Part shown: piece by piece, positions 23,156 through 33,692 of the stretch
Position numbering within the stretch: position 1 is the first letter of the stretch
Layout of the letters: every line of letters starts with the position of its first letter
Assembly (NCBI RefSeq): GCF_023101765.2
Contig: NC_064221.1
Span: forward strand, 10,101,465-10,165,464
DNA length: 64,000 bases
From: Spodoptera frugiperda
Lineage: Eukaryota; Arthropoda; Insecta; Lepidoptera; Noctuidae
Direction of reading: 5' to 3'
Translations under genes and position numbers: made by a program
The notes under the pieces: model-generated
Seen by the model: the letters and a program-made list of their open reading frames with translations, nothing else
Databases searched by the model: none
What the model was told of the DNA's origin: nothing

Positions 23156-24150
23156 AGTGACCCGGTTGTGGCCATCGACCCCTTTGTGGCCACTTGGGCC
23201 TTTAAATATTTATAACTGAGGCATGGACAAATAAATTACTCTGTTATGTACAGTATTTAAAATATTGAATATTGGAGACACTGATACCGTTGGCAGCTTT
23301 GATGTGTCAAACTTCACTTCGATGCAACAAGTCATTCTTTTTAGTTGAGGGTGAAATTGTTAAGATCTTAACAAAAAGGCTAAGGCGAGCGGGTGAGGAT
23401 TTGGTTTTTATTTTTTTAAATCTTTGCTTATTGTTTGGATGTTTATGTTAATACTACATGAAGAATATATTGTCTAAGTGGAACTAAAGTTATTTTGTCG
23501 CCATATGTTTCTGAAGTGGGATTATTAGAAGGTGGCCACTAATGGAGACAAAATTATGAATTTCTCCATCTTTGGCCACACGGCAGGCCAAAACTTTTGT
23601 ACATAAACGCCCCACTTCTAGTCATTTATCGTAATTTATTTATTATTTTTCCTTGGCTTTACATATCAACAAACACATATTTTTCATTTTCAGAGATGCA
23701 ATAAATTGCCTTCACACAAAGGGAGGTCAGTTTACTTTGCAGCTTTTACCAACGTCATATAAATGTTGATCTCTTTATTTGTAAGTTAAAATCAAGTGAA
23801 GTAATAATATTTCATATTTTCCAGACTAAATGAAAACTATTGTTTCTAAAATGTCAAATCTAATTAATAAATTTTGAGTACTTTTATTGTATTTTTTGAT
23901 GGCCAGAACTGGCACACGACCGTGGCCAGAAATGGCACGAATCTGGCCAAAAATGGCACAAACTCCCTTTTTTTTCTTTTTTATACAGTTATTTTTTTAC
24001 TGGACGTTCTTTAAAAAACGGGTTTTCTTAGGCAAGATTAATACATGTTAAATGACTTTTTACAAGAAATATGTTCGTGATAACAAAAACTATAAGTTAA
24101 GATAGCCTCAAAGTCGACAAAATTCTTAAAGTGGCCACAACCGGGTCACT
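23156..24150. mobile_element. Non-autonomous TIR element with TGGCCAC repeats
   Basis: AGTGACCCGGTTGTGGCCA at 23156-23174 is the reverse complement of the sequence ending at 24150. Variants of the inner core (TGGCCAC, GGCCAAAAATGGC) recur at about 23190, 23532, 23570, 23900, 23924 and 23945. No transposase is visible. A clear target duplication was not found, although TA occurs five bases outside each end. It lies between G7 and G8. Confidence 0.55.
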
Positions 24151-24433
24151 CACGATATCTATTCTTCTAATCATTATCATAATAGAAACGAAACCAAGAA
24201 TTCTGTATCGTGTATGTACATTATTATAATCTATTTTCAGTACTAAACTGTATTGTCATCTATGTACTTTTAATCTATTAAACTTTTATAGGTACACTAG
24301 CGGACCCGACAGACGTTGTCCTGTCTACACGTTAATTTGAAAATTTTATTCTTTTTTTAATAAGCTAAAACATTCTGGACCTTTTTGATGAAAATTATTA
24401 TTCAAATGTTATGACAATATCTAACGTCATTAA

Positions 24434-25163
24434 TAGAGACCGGATAATATGCAACATAAAAAGCTTGAAATATGCATGCAAATATGCATGTAAAATGCCT
24501 AAAATATGCACGAAAACTGACAGAATATGCAACATTAAATGAGTTTTTTTTTGTTTTGTAAATATTATTCCTTTAGATTTAAGTATTTTGTTAGTAAATA
24601 CTTGTCTTATGTTTTACTTTATTATGTATGTATCTTTTTAATTTATTGTTATTTGATAAAATAAAAATAACTATTAAGTTTAATATTTTTTTATAAAAAA
24701 AACAGCATACATTTATAGAAAACTATCCATTGATAGATGTTTATCGATACAGTAACATTATTTAGTATTTTTGTAAACATTAACAATCAAGTATTGTTCC
24801 AAATGTTCAGTGGTAAGATTATGTCTTTGATCATTCAAAATATTTTTATAGGTCGAAAATGATCGCTCCACATCTACTGAGGTAACTGAGCAGAATTTGA
24901 GCTTGGGTGCTATGTTAGCGCTTATATTTTCATTCATCATTCATCATCGATCATTTGTCTCTTTCATTTTTTGAGTACCTACTAAAACAAAATACGCGCG
25001 GCTGCCGAGTGCGCTACGCTCGAAAAATACCTACCGTACTGTAAATTATAGCAATAATATGCATTATCACTAGATATTAGTAAAAATATGCTATTAGCCT
25101 TAAAAATCGCTTAAATATGCAAATGCATATGCAAATATGCAAATGCATATTATCCGGTCTCTA
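24434..25163 (-). mobile_element. hAT-type element nested in a family D repeat
   Basis: The ends are a perfect 20-bp inverted repeat, TAGAGACCGGATAATATGCA. The element is flanked by the 8-bp direct duplication GTCATTAA (24426-24433 and 25164-25171), the length expected for hAT. The family D copy near 43906 lacks the insertion, so the boundaries are exact. At 730 bp it is internally deleted but keeps the 3' end of the transposase gene. Confidence 0.88.
24758..24940 (-). pseudogene. hAT transposase C-terminal dimerisation fragment
   Basis: This 60-codon frame includes TSVDVERSFSTYKNILNDQR followed by HNLTTEHLEQYLIVNVYK. That is the hAT C-terminal dimerisation motif. It sits inside the element defined by the 20-bp TIRs and in the expected position near one end. 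The catalytic domain and BED finger are absent, so it is a remnant. Confidence 0.8.
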
Positions 25164-25595
25164 GTCATTAATATTTGACACTGCGATGGTAGCGCCGTCC
25201 GTCGGATCCGATGTAAAACATTCCAAAATCAACAACTACTAATAAATTAAAAATTAATTAAAAAAACATTGTCCAGCGGACAAAATTGTGAATCTAAACC
25301 ATTCTCAGATCCTCTTGAACACACACAAAAAGTTTCATCAAAATCCGTCTAGTCGTTTAAGAGGAGTTCAGTGACATACACACGTACAGAAGAATTATAT
25401 ATATAAAGATTATCAATTATTCAGTATAAGCCTGAAAATCAATAAGTGTGTCAACAAGACTGAGACTTTATTACTGTTTCTATTGTTAATTTGAATTAAA
25501 AATTTGAAAAACATTAAATTGTATACTCTAGAAGTGTGCGGAAGTAACACAATGACTGTTTCTTTAAAGAAAAACGGCTGTAGGGTAATATAAAG

Positions 25596-25747
25596 TCTGC
25601 GGACTACCTAGCGGTTTACCGGTCCTCCGGGTCAAAAAGCAGGAGTAACTAGTAAGACCGGTGTGGTTTTTAGTCAGTAAGAGTCTGACAATCTCTCGCC
25701 TCACCCAAGGCGGGAGAAGTCACTGGATGACTTTCCCCTTTAAAACA
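25596..25747 (-). repeat. Family B dispersed repeat
   Basis: CTGCGGACTACCTAGCGG through GTCACTGGATGACTTTCCCC. It lies about 90 bases before the G8 start, so it may sit in the promoter region of that gene. Confidence 0.7.
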
Positions 25748-25836
25748 AAAGGGGAACATAAAGACCAATAACGACCTTTATGAATACTCTTGTCTAGAGT
25801 TGACAAAGTTGTAGACAATTTACATTACATTACAAA

Positions 25837-28800
25837 ATGATTCACAAAATTTTGTCAGTGTTCAAAAACCAACAGCTACAACAACAAGCAGACTATCAAA
25901 TAAACAGACAAATTGTAAAAATGTTACATCCATTCCACTTTCTTTTTATACTATTGTGCTCTCCAAAATTTTCACTATCATCTAAATATATTCGTCCAAA
26001 CGAAAGAAAACGGGTTTTTATATCTCTTTTAAGTGTCTGTTTCGTTATCATAGTTACAATTTACTTCATGTACCGTAAAACATGGCAACTTTACCATATT
26101 TTGGAACAAAAATCGAAATATATTTTTAACCATAAGACGCATAGAAACCAAAACTATATATTTAGAATTGTAATCTATCTGGCTCACTTTACTGTAATCG
26201 TCATTATATACAAACGCTTACTTTAGCCGTAGTAAAGAAAAAACAACATGGGTAAAGATACCAAATTTTTGGCAACTTTACCTACGCGCCGTATTCATCG
26301 TGTATTGCATATTAAAGAGTTGTTGAGGTACAGAGGGCTTCATCTAGGACCTCTTCGTATTATAATGCAAACAATATGAGGAAATCTATAAAGATAACGG
26401 CTACACAGACAGTCGGGAAAGTTGCCACGGGTTTCATCGTAATTTACATACAAATAATTTGTTACGCTCGGGGTTGTCAAAAAATGAGAATTTTTTTTAT
26501 GACATGTATATTTAAAAAAAAATTATAAACCTTAAAAAAAAGCATAAATATCTGACAAAAATATTGTTCCCTTTTAAACTAAATTAAGTTCTAAAATTTT
26601 AAGTATTTATGTTTAAAATTGTAAAAAAGGCTACAAAATAATGTTTAATCTTTTGACTTTTTAATTTTTTGACTTCACTATCTCCATAGCTAATTTTAAC
26701 ATTACTTTCGTATACTTTTTATATTGTCTAGCTCCGAGTTTTCTGCGGTTTTGTTTCATGTGAGCCATTTTGGCTCTAAAACAAAAGGTATTATTAAATA
26801 CATTATAACTTATCATCCAGGATATTCACTATTATGCTGGGAAATTTAGGTATTCGAAATGGTTACATACACACAAACAAGAAAAAAACATTTATTGCCA
26901 ACCCTAACTGTCGGTAAAGTTGCCACAAAGCAGGCCGTGGCAACTTTACCTAACCTGTGTCAACATTACCGAAGCGATTATTTATCAATAAATTAAAAAA
27001 AGCAATTGCTGACATTACAACAGTAATCCCAACTATATTATACATACAAGATCAAAATTTCACTCACCTGTGACAAATAATTAAGGCTCTGTGAGCACAA
27101 TTTAGGAACTACTAACTTTTAGCACATTTTCACGCACTACACTGTAACGGCCATTACTGGCATAATAGCAGTCTTACGTCTACGCAAAATATAGTAAATA
27201 TTTCCTTTTAAAGTCTAAAACATACTACTATTACAAAACAGAATTCTAGTGGGTAGATTTTTAGATAAATGAGTTTATACCGAATACCTATAGTATGGTA
27301 AAGTTGCCAAGGGTCCGGTAAAGTTGCCATAGTTTACCGGTACTTTAAAAAGGACAATGAAGCTTACATTAATCTCCATGGGAACGACGTTATAATTCAA
27401 GTGATTGTGTTTTCAGTAAATGTCTTTTACTGTATCGGTATTGTTATGATTTTTGTCACAAATACCATTCACCGTCAAAACAATGTTTCCTTAATTGTGA
27501 TGATACAAAGACTTGTTGAAAGCATTGATGTAAAAGAAGAAAGTGTTAGCAGCTTAGCAGTTTGGAATTGGATTATTGCAATAATCGTTGTTAGTGTGAA
27601 CTTTTTTATCTTCACAGCATATTTTATTGTTATAAAATATGAGTTAAGTAGCTTACCTATGTTAATCCGTAATTATTTTTATACTACGTTTGATATTAAC
27701 TTTGCGTATGCAATTTTTATTATAACATTGTTAACTAAATTACTCAATGGATGGTCGAATATGATAATTAAACTGAGCCAAGGACCAGATTTGGAGGGAC
27801 TTTGTAGCAATTTATCGAAGACTTACCAAAATATTTTGGAGACTTATAAGCTGTACGAGAATATGTTCCAAGGACTGGTATGTAATGTCACATTCAATGT
27901 CAATGGCTGCTGAAATAACTCATATGTCGATTATTATAAAGACATAAGGGGAAGTAAGAATTTTCCCTTGAATTTCGTAACCTCTCACAATGGCCATATT
28001 GTGGATGTAACTATATAGAATCAGTAACATAAAATTAAAGAAGACTTCTTATAAATACCGAGTACTAATCCTAAAATATCTATTGCTCTTAATTTTATTT
28101 GCAGATACTGTACTTTGCAATCACGGTGCTAAAGCGCAATTTATTTTTTCTTTGGAAAATTTTAGTATTGCTAAAGAAAGCCTCTGAATCACAAACAATA
28201 GTAAGTAGCGTTAAATATTGCTGGCTTCCCTTAGCTAATTAAGTTTTTAATAAAAAGGGCAGCAAAGGAGCAGACATGGTAAAGCGTTGTTTTAACCTAT
28301 TTTTCTGAGACCATCATAAATCACTTCGGTCAAGCCAAGGTATACATGCCAAGGCATGCTCTTCTAAAATACTTACTCTTTTTTAGCAACTGACTGTATT
28401 CAATAACCCCGTCATTGATTTATCAGCGACCCTGTGGATTACTAAAGATATTATTCTAGTTATTTGCCATAGTATTCAATGCGAGAAGTTTTATATTGCT
28501 GTCGAAGAAGCTAAGATGGTCTGCATACAGCTTATGAAGAAAAAGAATTGCCCAAGTAAGTGACTAAACTGATTAGTTAAATAAGACATTAATACATACA
28601 CATTAAAGATAAAAATCAGATATTAGCCTTAAATATAAGTTTTTATTAAAAAGTACATTATAGCGTCATCTCTGAAAACGTCGTTGCAGTTTCCTAACTT
28701 ATTAGTTTGCATTTTGTAGGACAGATGGCACTATCCTCAATTTTTTTTAAGTTTTTATTTTTTTCAGATGATCAAACACGTCTTTACAAAGAAGTATTAC

Positions 28801-28928
28801 GGACAAGCCGTAATTTTAATAAGATATCTGCATACGGTCTGGTATATGTAGATGTGAAACTACCAATATCTGTGATCGGACTTCTAACTGGCTATGTCGT
28901 GGTTCTGTTGCAACTCAACCACCTATAA
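25837..28928 (+). CDS. Gustatory receptor G8, exon 1 split by a transposon
   Basis: This is a gustatory receptor whose exons are 25837-27877 (containing a DNA transposon at 26073-27340), 28105-28200, 28387-28555 and 28768-28928. Without the element and one TA of its duplication the total is 399 codons in frame, a match to G7 in all later exon lengths. Exon 1 begins MIHKILSVFKN, carries MLHPFHFLF, and resumes after the insertion with FKKDNEAYINLHGND. Exon 3 has CEKFYIAVEEAKMVCIQ. TM7 is TGYVVVLLQL, so the usual final F is L. All splice sites look normal. Read without splicing, the insertion stops the frame at 26226. The gene is either a very young pseudogene, functional through removal of the element as an intron, or polymorphic for the insertion. 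Confidence 0.82.
26073..27340. mobile_element. TIR DNA transposon inserted in G8 exon 1, TA duplication
   Basis: The 1268-bp insertion is flanked by TA (26071-26072 and 27341-27342). Its ends are inverted: CCGTAAAACATGGCAACTTT at the left and the complement of CCGGTAAACTATGGCAACTT at the right. The core GGTAAAGTTGCCA recurs several times inside, in both orientations (near 26265, 26410, 26915, 26940, 27297 and 27315). No transposase was found, so it is a non-autonomous element. The TA target duplication fits the Tc1/mariner-like or other TA-specific groups; the superfamily is not settled. Confidence 0.75.
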
Positions 28929-28929
28929 C

Positions 28930-28935
28930 AATAAA
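28930..28935 (+). terminator. Poly(A) signal of G8
   Basis: AATAAA begins two bases after the G8 stop codon. Confidence 0.55.
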
Positions 28936-29146
28936 TGTTTTTTATTAAATAAGAGTTATTAGGAGTTAAAATGTTTATTTACCTACGTCTAAAAAATTAC
29001 TCGAGTGTCGAGTGGTAAACTGCCAGATTCTGCCAGCAGCTTCGCCCGCATTTATGAGATAAATACATAGAAGCCTGCGCTTTTCCAGACTATAATATAC
29101 CCTTGTTCCAAATTTCATTTCGATCCCATCTGCTTTTATCTTCCTA

Positions 29147-29300
29147 ATTCCAGATTCCCCAACAACCCTTACATTCCTAACCCCCAAAAGGCCAGCAACA
29201 CACTTGTAATGCCTCTGGTGTTTCGGGTGTCCATGGGTACTGGCAATTGCCTACCATCAGGTGATCCGTCAGCTCGTTTACCGGCTTATATCATAAAAAA
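29147..29300 (+). repeat. Family A SINE-like repeat, 3' half
   Basis: TTCCCCAACAACCCTTACAT through TACCGGCTTATATCATAAAA. Between G8 and NFXL1. Confidence 0.7.
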
Positions 29301-29394
29301 GACAAGAATTAATTATATTTTAATATTTTTATTAAAAAGTAACACAATGATACACACAAACATAATAACATAAAGTTGTAATAAGTCTTTCAAT

Positions 29395-29897
29395 TAAAAT
29401 AATAGTGAGTTCACAAATTGTAAAAATACAACTGAATTAGAAAACTGTAATATGACATACAGTAATTTAAATACCACAGAAATTTGACATGGTAATAACG
29501 TAGCTTTGTAATAATAGTTAACTATTTATTTAAAATAGTGAATTCACAAAATAAGTGCCAAAATACAATTAAACTACAAAACTGTAGCTGAGATACAGTA
29601 ATTTAAATATCTGGGGAAATTCGACATGGTAATAACATAATAGTTATTAGTTAAAAATAATAGTAAGTTCACAAATTTTGTGCAAAAATACAATTCAATC
29701 ACAAATTAAATTACAAAACTGTAAATGAGATACAGTATTTTAAATATCAGGGGAAATTGGACATGATAAAAACATAATAGTTATTCATTTGAAATACCAC
29801 TAATATTTCACAAAAGAGGTACCAAAACATAATTAAATTACAAAACTGTAAATGAGACACAGTAATTTAAATACCAAGGAAATAGGACATGATAATG
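29395..29897. repeat. Degenerate tandem repeat, about 130 bp x 4
   Basis: Four imperfect units share TTCACAAA (at 29410, 29543, 29668 and 29806), AATACAATT, AAACTGTAAATGAGA, ACAGTAATTTAAATA and GACATGGTAATAAC. Spacings are 133, 125 and 138 bases. The array lies downstream of NFXL1 and may be part of its 3' UTR or simple intergenic DNA. Confidence 0.75.
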
Positions 29898-30059
29898 CAT
29901 CTCATCAGATGCACTGTCTTTGCCTATCCCATGAGAATATAGGATCTTTGGATAGAATCCGTCCCTTTCCCCGAAAAGGCAGGCACACACTTCCAACGCA
30001 CTACTTAACTTACAACGCACTAACTATACAATTTAGTAGTGTCACATAGTGTTCTTCTT

Positions 30060-30420
30060 CACTATACAACTGTGCAGTTTTAACTGTACAGTCGGACTGT
30101 ACAGTTAAATCGTAGGTCAATACAGTCTACACACCTACTACGGTAGACTAGTATCGACTAGGACCTAGTATAGATATGGGCCTATGATTTAACTGTACAG
30201 TTATCTCAATTATATAACACAATCGTTATAATAATTCAATTGGTTTGCTCTACAAACACTAAGTTATAACTGTATAGTTAAATTGTAGGTTGATGTCCAT
30301 ACAGTCTACACACCATACAATGTAACTGCACAGTTTAACTGTACAGTAATTTAAATACAGTTCAACTGTACAGTTAAAACTACATAGTTAGTTAAATCTT
30401 ACAGTGTAACTGCTATAAAT
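30060..30420. repeat. Cluster of AACTGTACAGTT palindromes
   Basis: The self-complementary motif AACTGTACAGTT and close variants occur about seven to nine times here. One pair, 30080-30092 and 30096-30108, forms a perfect 13-bp inverted repeat around a 3-base loop. TACAGTCTACACACC occurs twice (near 30120 and 30300). It lies 230-590 bases past the NFXL1 stop. Confidence 0.7.
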
Positions 30421-30650
30421 CTGGTGTTGAGTGTGCATTAAGCATTACCACAAGGTAATCCAGTGTTTCTAGCCTTATATACATATCCCATAAAACCAAT
30501 CAATCTTGATAATTATACCATAATTTTAAGCCATACCATAATAGTAATATTTAGTGAGCTATATTCTAGCGATGCCTAGGTAGCATTCTTACCTTATTAC
30601 CTACTTAAAAGTATTTACGTTGGAATAATTGACAAGTCTTTTCATCTAAA

Positions 30651-33122
30651 CTAAACATACAATATGTAATAAATAGCTGCTGCTATAAAAACGAGGAACG
30701 ATGACAACGGTACCCAATACTTTCTCAAAAAGCTTCTATCATCCGTGTCCACAACCATTTTCTTCTCCTTATACTTCTTCTTTTTGCCGCTCAACTTCCA
30801 CTCATACTCCGCTAGTTCTTTTCTATTCTTCTCTTCTTCTAACTCCTTCAATCTCTGTTTTTCTTTCTCTTGCTCTAACTTCGCTGCTTCTTTCTTAGCC
30901 TCACAGGTTGAGTCACACAATATCTTTGTTTCTCCACTTCTAACAGAGTTACACGGGGCTTCCTTTTTAATGTTACCGCATGGACAGTACACTTTAGTCT
31001 TCTTTGTGCATACTTGGTTGCCACAAGCTCCTGAATGGCATGTGTTACGGCAGCGGTGCCCACACTCTAAGTTCTTCGGACACTGTTGCTTGCATGACAA
31101 CATCTCTTCCGTTGCAGTTGATAACTCCCGACAACGTAAGTAGATTTCCGTTAAGCCGCAGTGGCAAGCCAATCTTTCCAATATCTCACATGGACGGCAA
31201 GGACCTGGATGACAGGCACGAATAGGACATTTGTGAGCACATTTCTCTGGACGAGGAACTGAACATTCTCTGTTGCATTGCTTGCAACTAGAAGGCACAT
31301 TTGGATATTCAGGCAACGGACTGTACAAGTGACACATCATTGTACAGTTGTGGTTTCCACAAGCCAGTGGTTTGCCACAATCTCTTCCGCAAGGTCTGCG
31401 AGTAGCTGTGTGACAGGGCTGGTTGTCGGTCTCATGCTCACCAAAACAAACAACTGGTACAGGAGTTTCACACGGAGGGCACTCTAAGGTCATAATTTTG
31501 GTTTTAGGTGGCTGCACCTCCCAAGGAGTTGCAGGTTTCTCTACCTGTTTGAACACTACAGCAACATACTCATGACACACAGCTTTACACTTATGTTCAC
31601 ACTTAGGATATTGCTTATCACAAATAGCTTTGCATGGCGGACAGTCACCAAAATGACATGTATGTTTATTTTCCTCTGTGTGACCACACCTATATTTAAT
31701 TTTACATGGTAAGTTACACTTAGGTGGCTTCGTCTGCCTTTCTCGTCCGCATGGGACTCGTACAAAAGTTGCTTTGCATCTGCATGTAACTTTGGATTCT
31801 AGAGGACATGGGTAGCATGGCCCTCGGTGACAAATGTTGGTGCATTTATGTCTCCCACATTGAAGTCCCTTGTCACAAATTTTCTCACATGGAGGACAGC
31901 TTCCATTGCAGCACTTTCTTCCACAGCTATGCTTGCCACAAGACCTCATTCCTCTACACTTACTGTCACATTTAAAGTCTTTACTGCAGGGTAGTGGCCT
32001 CGTATGATGGGAGCAATGACATCTCTTAGAAACTAAAACTTGACATGGTGGACATTTACCATAATGACATTTCTCTGGGCAACAATGGTCACATTCAACA
32101 TGTCGTTTACTACATGTGCCTAAGCATGTTTCCATGACATCTGGGCATTTTAGGAAGCGCTTGTTGGCCCCACAAGGACATGTGTTCATTCCAGAGTTGG
32201 GACAATTGCCACATTCGCCAGCATGGCAGATTCTCTCACATTTATGGTAACCACATGAAAAAGGCTTGTTACATGGTTTCTTGCAATGCCAGATTGGGTC
32301 ACTGCATGGTCTTTTTGATTTCTCACTGCCACATTGACATGGCTGAATGCTAGTGTAAGTACAATCTGGACAATCTCCAGCATGGCATATATTTTCACAC
32401 TTATGAGTTTTGCACAGCAGGGTTTTCTTACAAAGCTGTCCACAAGACCATTTAGCCGCACTACATCTCACTCTCTTCCTCTCCTTTTCACAGTAGCATA
32501 TTCCATTGACAGTTTGTGGGCACGGGGGGCAAGGACCAGGGTGGCATAGAAGCAAGCACTTATGTTTACAATTATCACCAGTGGACAATCTCTTCCCACA
32601 GACCTCTCCACATGTATGTGGGATTAACCAAGGGTGAGGAGGCGGGTTATCGGTTTTGGCGCAAAAGCAGCGATACTTGCGTGGTATTTCTTCCTTAGAA
32701 TACGAATGCCGGCACTTCGGACAACACCACTCAATCTTGTGTTGTTTTAATATAGCTATAGCGCCGGTACTTTCTTCGCTACGGAGGCTTATGCTATCGT
32801 TGGCCCATTTTTGTATACAGGATAGATGGAAGTAGGAAAAGCAATGATCACATGTCCAAATAGCGTGGCTTTTCTTTATCGATCCTATGCATATGAGGCA
32901 CGTTACGGAGCGGCCGCTGATGGCTTCTTCTAACAAATTTTTAGTCCTGTTAAGCATTTGAGTGTCACCTCCACCTCGCCAGTAACTTTGGAACACACCT
33001 TCAAGGACGCTGGACTCGCAAGGCTCTTCATCTTCAGACGACGATAGTTCCTTCATTTCCTTCAGATGCTTTTGAACGTTCTCCTGCATTTTCGCAGCGG
33101 CGTCTCGATATCGACGGGCCAT
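30651..33122 (-). CDS. NFXL1: NFXL1-like zinc-finger protein with C-terminal membrane anchor, intronless
   Basis: This is one uninterrupted 823-residue frame starting in a good context (ACCATGG). Residues 30-36 are acidic. Residues 75-137 form a RING/PHD-like finger (CLIC...CDHC...FHLSC...CCPKC). Residues about 170-735 are an array of NFX1-type zinc fingers, recognisable by repeats such as CGKHSCGRKCCNGSCPPC and GHRCRNTCHSGACG. Residues about 745-795 are a Glu/Lys-rich, probably coiled-coil stretch. Residues about 801-822 are a hydrophobic anchor at the extreme C-terminus. A C-terminal membrane span separates NFXL1 from NFX1/shuttle craft, which end in R3H domains; none is seen here. RING plus NFX fingers suggests ubiquitin-related or nucleic-acid-linked roles at a membrane, but function is inferred from the family only. 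The lack of introns is unusual compared with vertebrate NFXL1. Confidence 0.92.
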   Translation of the reverse strand: MARRYRDAAAKMQENVQKHLKEMKELSSSEDEEPCESSVLEGVFQSYWRGGGDTQMLNRTKNLLEEAISGRSVTCLICIGSIKKSHAIWTCDHCFSYFHLSCIQKWANDSISLRSEESTGAIAILKQHKIEWCCPKCRHSYSKEEIPRKYRCFCAKTDNPPPHPWLIPHTCGEVCGKRLSTGDNCKHKCLLLCHPGPCPPCPQTVNGICYCEKERKRVRCSAAKWSCGQLCKKTLLCKTHKCENICHAGDCPDCTYTSIQPCQCGSEKSKRPCSDPIWHCKKPCNKPFSCGYHKCERICHAGECGNCPNSGMNTCPCGANKRFLKCPDVMETCLGTCSKRHVECDHCCPEKCHYGKCPPCQVLVSKRCHCSHHTRPLPCSKDFKCDSKCRGMRSCGKHSCGRKCCNGSCPPCEKICDKGLQCGRHKCTNICHRGPCYPCPLESKVTCRCKATFVRVPCGRERQTKPPKCNLPCKIKYRCGHTEENKHTCHFGDCPPCKAICDKQYPKCEHKCKAVCHEYVAVVFKQVEKPATPWEVQPPKTKIMTLECPPCETPVPVVCFGEHETDNQPCHTATRRPCGRDCGKPLACGNHNCTMMCHLYSPLPEYPNVPSSCKQCNRECSVPRPEKCAHKCPIRACHPGPCRPCEILERLACHCGLTEIYLRCRELSTATEEMLSCKQQCPKNLECGHRCRNTCHSGACGNQVCTKKTKVYCPCGNIKKEAPCNSVRSGETKILCDSTCEAKKEAAKLEQEKEKQRLKELEEEKNRKELAEYEWKLSGKKKKYKEKKMVVDTDDRSFLRKYWVPLSSFLVFIAAAIYYILYV

Positions 33123-33692
33123 GGTTAGTGTTGTTTAAGACAAGTATTTTGAAGCACTAGTACTTTCAGAGATAGAGTGAAAACTGTGCGCGAAAGAAAT
33201 TAAAATCGAAATGACAAAGATCGTCTGCCTTCCAGTCAGGCATGACGTTGACATACAACATTGTCTAATGTCAAACGTAATGGACACGTCAATTTCAATT
33301 TTATTTGTGTTCTAGCCATAGAGTGTTCGAACCATTTTTCTATTCCGGGGTTCTAACGTTGGAACTGGAAGCCAAAAGTTAAAAATATTATTAACTAAAT
33401 TAATTAAGATTTATGATAATAATTTTAATACTACATTATCCAAATAATTACTAAAAAAATTATTTAAACTGACTGTTCTATCAGAGATAACAAAGACAAA
33501 ATTTCGAATTTTTGGTGCTGGCAAGAACAAATAATTATTGTTTTATTATTCAGATTTCTGGGTTAATTCGATAATTCTTTTCGATAAAAGAAATGCAATT
33601 TAAAATTAATCTAAAAATATAGTACCTAATATTATTAATTATTTTTATTAATTGACGATCCTTTTCTTTTAGAGATTAAGATTTTCGGCTGT

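Larger units (their letters stand above)
24297..25411. repeat. Family D repeat, interrupted copy
   Basis: This copy starts CTAGCGGACCCGACAGACGT and ends GAATTATATATATAAAGAT, like the copies at 43777-44148 and 8034-8249. It is split at 24434-25163 by a hAT-type insertion; the uninterrupted copy at 43777 shows the empty site. The class is unknown. Confidence 0.7.

Noticed and set aside
29395..29897. CRISPR-like array
   Set aside because: Units are long, degenerate and contiguous without distinct spacers, in a eukaryotic genome.
30701..31143. Open frames on the plus strand across the NFXL1 3' end
   Set aside because: They are antisense shadows of the Lys/Glu-rich coding sequence.
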